This document shows, in pieces, positions 5,816 to 8,943 of a stretch of 8,943 bases of DNA. Both the position numbers and the translations under genes were made by a program. The number at the start of each line of letters is the position of its first letter. Within the stretch, counting starts at the first letter, position 1. This DNA comes from an uncultured Brachyspira sp. (GTDB taxonomy: Bacteria; Cyanobacteriota; Vampirovibrionia; Gastranaerophilales; Gastranaerophilaceae), in contig ONYB01000053.1 in assembly GCA_900321895.1 (NCBI GenBank), positions 1 to 8,943 of the forward strand. The letters are read 5' to 3'. The notes under the pieces were generated by a model. That model ran no database searches. It saw only the letters and a list, made by a program, of their open reading frames with translations, and was not told where the DNA came from.

Positions 5816-6986
5816 GAGTAGAAACAGTTCTTATGCTGAAAGACGACCGAGAAGACCTTTTCAGAGCACGATTGTGTCGGCTCCAGACAAAGCTCTTTTG
5901 ATTACGGTTGCCTTTTTGGTAATCATCGGGTTTATGGCGATTTTTTCGGCATCTGCTCCAAAGTGCATTGATGAGGGTGGAAATCCTGCACAGTTTTTGA
6001 TAAAACAGTTAATCTGTTTTGTCGTCGGTTTTTTCGGGCTGAAGTTTTTCACAAATTACGATTACAAAAAACTCGGTGCGTGGAATTTGATTTTTGCGGG
6101 CACTGTAATCTTTCTATTGATGTTGGTTGACTTTACGCCTTTGGGTGTTACGGTTAACGGGGCAAAACGTTGGATAAATATCCTCGGATTTCAACTGCAA
6201 CCGTCCGAATTTGCAAAGCCTGCGGTTGTCCTTTTGCTTGCGACAATTTTCAAAAAAGATGCGGATTTGCTTGATCAAAACAAGTGGGTTACGACATTTA
6301 TTCCAATTTTGATAATGCTCGGGTTAATCTTTAAACAGCCGAACTTGAGTATGGTAATTTTGCTTTTGTCGACATCAGTTGTAATGTTTTTGGCAGCAGG
6401 CGGTTCGTTAAAATTGTTCTTCAGTTGCTTGGGCGTAATGATGACGACGGTCGTAATTGCTGCAACAACAATCATCAAGCCTTACCAGATGCAGCGTATC
6501 AAGACTTGGCAACACCCTGAACTCGACCCGCAGGGAGCAGGTTACAATATTATTCAATCCCTGATCGCCTTTGCGTCAGGCGGATTTTCGGGTGTCGGCT
6601 ACGGCGGTTCTATTCAAAAACTTTCGTATTTGCCTGAATGTCATACCGACTTTATTTTTGCGATTATTGCAGAAGAACTCGGTTGGGTCGGTTGTGTTTT
6701 GATTATCGGTCTGTTCTTTACGCTAATCCACAGAGGGTTTATGATTGCCTCACGTTGTCCTGATATGTTCGGCAAACTTTTAGCGGTCGGAATAACATTC
6801 TCAATCGGATTTCAGGCATTCTTGAACATAAGCGTTGCAAGCTCGTTCTTCCCGACAACCGGTGTTCCGCTTCCATTTATCAGCTATGGCGGTTCATCTC
6901 TGATTGTTTCACTTTGTATGGTGGGCGTTTTGTTGAATATCTCTAAGAAAAGAATTAAGAAAATAAGGAATATTGAAAATGTCTGA
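5796..6986 (+). CDS. ftsW: SEDS peptidoglycan glycosyltransferase FtsW
   Basis: FtsW is the septal SEDS glycosyltransferase, a polytopic membrane protein that polymerises lipid II with a class B PBP partner. From 5796 it is 396 aa: a basic cytoplasmic tail of about 30 residues (ERRPRRPF), then about ten hydrophobic segments. Motifs seen are NGAKRWI (121-127), QPSEFAKP (135-142), GFSGVGYG (263-270), YLPECHTDFIF (278-288) with D285 the expected catalytic Asp, and PFISYGGSS (360-368). QPNLS (181-185) replaces the more usual EPDxG. RodA is the main alternative, but the position between murD and murG is the classic ftsW place. In-frame ATGs at 5718 and 5766 would extend the N-terminus; 5796 is preferred because MSYQ gives a normal tail and GAGGAAGGG lies about 13 bases upstream, a long spacing. 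The start overlaps murD by 20 bp and the end overlaps murG by 8 bp. Confidence 0.93.
   Translation: MSYQGFESRNSSYAERRPRRPFQSTIVSAPDKALLITVAFLVIIGFMAIFSASAPKCIDEGGNPAQFLIKQLICFVVGFFGLKFFTNYDYKKLGAWNLIFAGTVIFLLMLVDFTPLGVTVNGAKRWINILGFQLQPSEFAKPAVVLLLATIFKKDADLLDQNKWVTTFIPILIMLGLIFKQPNLSMVILLLSTSVVMFLAAGGSLKLFFSCLGVMMTTVVIAATTIIKPYQMQRIKTWQHPELDPQGAGYNIIQSLIAFASGGFSGVGYGGSIQKLSYLPECHTDFIFAIIAEELGWVGCVLIIGLFFTLIHRGFMIASRCPDMFGKLLAVGITFSIGFQAFLNISVASSFFPTTGVPLPFISYGGSSLIVSLCMVGVLLNISKKRIKKIRNIENV
6965..6969 (+). promoter_or_regulatory. Ribosome-binding site that fixes the murG start
   Basis: AAGGA lies nine bases before ATG 6979 and only three before the upstream in-frame TTG 6973. The spacing favours the ATG. 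The site is inside the ftsW coding region, so murG initiates on message already being translated for ftsW. Confidence 0.7.
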
Positions 6987-8094
6987 TAAAGATATTTATT
7001 TTATAACCGGTGGAGGAACCGGTGGACACATCTATCCTGCGATTGCGATCGCAGATGCACTTTACGAAAAAGGCGACAAGATATTTTATATCGGAAACCC
7101 TGAAAATTTAGAGTTTTCTATAGTCGGTCAAAAACCATACAGCGAAAACTTTTTGCCAGTAAATATTCACGGAATGCCGAGAAAATTGAGCCCCGAACTT
7201 TTGAAATGGGGAATTCAACTGTTTTTTGCGGTTATAAAATCGATAGGTTACATCAAAAAATACAAGCCGAAGGCTGCCTTCGGAACTGGCGGATATGTTT
7301 CAGCACCGATTTTGATTGCGTGCAAATTAATGAAAGTTCCTTATATGTTGCACGATTGTGATGCTAATCCCGGATTGGTTACTCGAAAATTAGCAACGGG
7401 AGCGGCTACCGTGTCGTTGGCTTTTGATTGTGCAAAAAAAGCAATTAATAATAAAAACTGTTATGTTAACGGAAATCCGTTAAGACCAAAGTTTAAATCA
7501 TTGTCAAAATCAGAAGCTCGTAAAGAAATGAAAATTGATGATAAAATGACGATATGTATTATGGGAGGTTCGCAAGGTGCTAGAGCAATTAATGATGCAA
7601 CGGTTGAAATTTTGCAAACTTTAACTCAAAAATATGACGTTCAGGTAATTTTCCAGACAGGAAAAAGAAATTTTGAGCGTGTAATTGAACAGTTAATAAA
7701 AATTTATCCCGAATACGAGGCTGATAAAAACTTGATTGTCCGTCCGTATTTTGACGATATGGTAACAGTTTTGAAAGCGTCTGACATTGCAGTATCAAGG
7801 GCTGGTTCATTGAGCATTTCGGAAATCGAAGCGAGCGGTGCAGCCTCTATTCTAATTCCGTACCCGTATGCTGCAGCTGATCACCAAAGAAAGAACGCAA
7901 AATATATGCTTGAAAATGGTGCTTCTTTTTATCTTGAAGATAGTGAGGCTAATGCCAAAACTTTGTTAGAAGAACTTGTTGCGTTGATTACAAATTCGGA
8001 AAAACTCTATGAACTTCAACAAAATGCACTAAAACTTGCAAAATATGACGGTGTTGAAAAAATCGTCGCTCAACTTGAAACTCTCGGGAATTAA
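6979..8094 (+). CDS. murG: Undecaprenyldiphospho-muramoylpentapeptide beta-N-acetylglucosaminyltransferase (MurG)
   Basis: MurG is a GT28 enzyme on the inner membrane face that transfers GlcNAc from UDP-GlcNAc to lipid I, yielding lipid II. The 371-aa protein has the two Rossmann halves. The N-terminal half shows GGGTGGHIYPA (11-21) with H17, and GTGGYVSAP (102-110). The linker region carries GNPLRP (165-170). The C-terminal half has GGSQGARAIND (196-206), RPYFDDM (255-261), SRAGSLSISEI (273-283) with E282 the likely UDP-ribose contact, and PYPYAAADHQRKNA (294-307). The segment usually written HEQNA reads HDCDA here (125-129), followed by NPG, a divergent acceptor-side loop. ATG 6979 is chosen over TTG 6973 by ribosome-binding-site spacing. 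It overlaps ftsW by 8 bp and is followed 4 bp later by folC. Confidence 0.97.
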   Translation: MSDKDIYFITGGGTGGHIYPAIAIADALYEKGDKIFYIGNPENLEFSIVGQKPYSENFLPVNIHGMPRKLSPELLKWGIQLFFAVIKSIGYIKKYKPKAAFGTGGYVSAPILIACKLMKVPYMLHDCDANPGLVTRKLATGAATVSLAFDCAKKAINNKNCYVNGNPLRPKFKSLSKSEARKEMKIDDKMTICIMGGSQGARAINDATVEILQTLTQKYDVQVIFQTGKRNFERVIEQLIKIYPEYEADKNLIVRPYFDDMVTVLKASDIAVSRAGSLSISEIEASGAASILIPYPYAAADHQRKNAKYMLENGASFYLEDSEANAKTLLEELVALITNSEKLYELQQNALKLAKYDGVEKIVAQLETLGN

Positions 8095-8098
8095 TATT

Positions 8099-8943
8099 AT
8101 GGAAAAAATTTACAAAAACGCAGTGAAACTCTTGACTTCGCAGGGTAAATTCTATATTGATTTGGGATTGGATAGAATTTCAAAAGTTATGGAATTGCTC
8201 GGAAATCCTCAAGATAAATTAGAGTATTTTCATGTTGCAGGCACAAACGGCAAAGGCTCTGTCTGTGCGATTTTAGCATCTGTTTTGAGGCAGGCGGGCA
8301 AAAAAGTCGGGCTTTACACCTCACCGCATATTTTTGAATATACAGAAAGAATTCAGGTTTTAGACTGTCAAAATAATCTTTCACCGAGCAGACAGATTTC
8401 AAAAGAGGCGTTTTCAAGGCTTGTCTTTGAAATTTGCGAAATTGCTGACAAAAACGATATTCACCTGACGGAATTTGAAATTTTGACAGCAGTTATGTTC
8501 AAGTATTTTGAAGAACAAAAGGTCGATGTCGTTGTTTTGGAAACCGGTTTAGGCGGGCGATTTGACGCAACAAACATTATCAAAAAAAATCTTTGTGCAA
8601 TTATTACCCACATCGATCTTGACCACACTGAAAGGCTCGGTAAAACAAAAGATGAAATTGCTTTTGAAAAAGCGGGAATTATCAAGCCGAACTGCCCAAT
8701 AGTAACCTCTGAAGGCTACGAGGCAATCAGGGATAAGGCAGACGAGTGCAATTCTTTGTTGTTGATGATTTCTCCGTTTGAGGACACGACGAACCTTTCT
8801 CTAAAAGGGACTTATCAGCAGGAAAATCTTTCGCTTGCACTTGCTGCAATTCGTCTTGTTTATCCGTTTTTATCCGAGGATATTATTCAAGAGGGTTTAA
8901 AACACGTCCAACACCCGTGCCGTTTTCAGATGATTGACGAAAA
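8099..8943 (+). CDS. folC: Folylpolyglutamate synthase / dihydrofolate synthase, 5' part (runs off the right edge)
   Basis: My translation from ATG 8099 gives 281 codons, open to the edge; family members are usually about 420-440 aa. FolC is an ATP-dependent ligase of the Mur-ligase superfamily that adds glutamate to folates and, in many bacteria, to dihydropteroate. Seen: the P-loop HVAGTNGKGSV (45-55), LYTSPHI (72-78), ETGLGGRFDATN (148-159), HIDLDHTERLG (171-181), FEKAGI (189-194) with K191 the expected carbamylated Lys, and YQQEN (239-243). The GTNGKGS form and GLGGRFDATN separate FolC from the Mur ligases. Residues about 88-99 look like a small insertion after ERIQV compared with typical FolC. 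A weak GGGA lies about ten bases before the ATG, inside the end of murG. Whether the enzyme is bifunctional cannot be judged. Confidence 0.94.
   Translation, partial: MEKIYKNAVKLLTSQGKFYIDLGLDRISKVMELLGNPQDKLEYFHVAGTNGKGSVCAILASVLRQAGKKVGLYTSPHIFEYTERIQVLDCQNNLSPSRQISKEAFSRLVFEICEIADKNDIHLTEFEILTAVMFKYFEEQKVDVVVLETGLGGRFDATNIIKKNLCAIITHIDLDHTERLGKTKDEIAFEKAGIIKPNCPIVTSEGYEAIRDKADECNSLLLMISPFEDTTNLSLKGTYQQENLSLALAAIRLVYPFLSEDIIQEGLKHVQHPCRFQMIDE

Noticed and set aside
7007..7029. Direct repeat AACCGGTGGA in two tandem copies
   Set aside because: It encodes the conserved MurG glycine loop TGGGTGGH and is explained by protein constraint.
7045..7052. GCGATCGC, the HIP1 palindrome highly iterated in many cyanobacterial genomes
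   Set aside because: Only one copy was noticed in the window, and it encodes conserved MurG residues (AIAIADA). One octamer is not evidence of a HIP1-rich genome.

Overview
The window holds housekeeping genes of a low-GC bacterium: a divergent pair of operons for ribosomal proteins and cell-wall synthesis, with an AT-richer accessory locus at the left edge. The best taxonomic clues are ribosomal and cell-division proteins. L27 begins directly at MAHKKG, and no Prp protease gene sits between rplU and rpmA, which argues against Firmicutes. L27 and the QPNLS motif of FtsW resemble cyanobacterial-lineage proteins as I remember them. My tentative guess is a non-photosynthetic relative of Cyanobacteria (Melainabacteria/Vampirovibrionia, possibly a gut Gastranaerophilales). 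That is inference from memory, not from a search.

Layout. Bases 1-1062 (minus) hold the first 354 codons of an exported GH13 enzyme resembling trehalose synthase; it runs off the left edge. Just upstream of it, at 1113-1185 (minus), is a glycine tRNA (anticodon TCC) whose 5' two-thirds look sound but whose T arm and 3' acceptor strand do not pair, so it is probably a pseudogene. Bases 1226-1304 hold two inverted repeats; the one at 1271-1304 is a good intrinsic terminator for the rplU-rpmA operon (1964 down to 1325, minus). That operon has a near-consensus sigma-70 promoter (TTGACA, 17 bp, GATAAT) and a leader of roughly 90 nt with a hairpin just before the L21 ribosome-binding site.

From 2147 to the right edge is a tight plus-strand operon, murF-mraY-murD-ftsW-murG-folC. 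Junctions are a 4-bp overlap, a 1-bp gap, a 20-bp overlap, an 8-bp overlap and a 4-bp gap. MurD (D-Glu addition) and MurF (D-Ala-D-Ala addition) build the UDP-MurNAc-pentapeptide, MraY attaches it to undecaprenyl phosphate (lipid I), MurG adds GlcNAc (lipid II), and FtsW polymerises lipid II at the septum. FolC is a folate enzyme of the Mur-ligase superfamily and is cut by the right edge. This is a reduced dcw cluster: no mraW, ftsL, ftsI or murE lies before murF, and folC stands where murC often follows murG.

I see no mobile element, CRISPR array, phage gene or clearly new system. The observations most worth checking are the broken tRNA-Gly, the exported TreS-like enzyme and the rplU leader hairpin.
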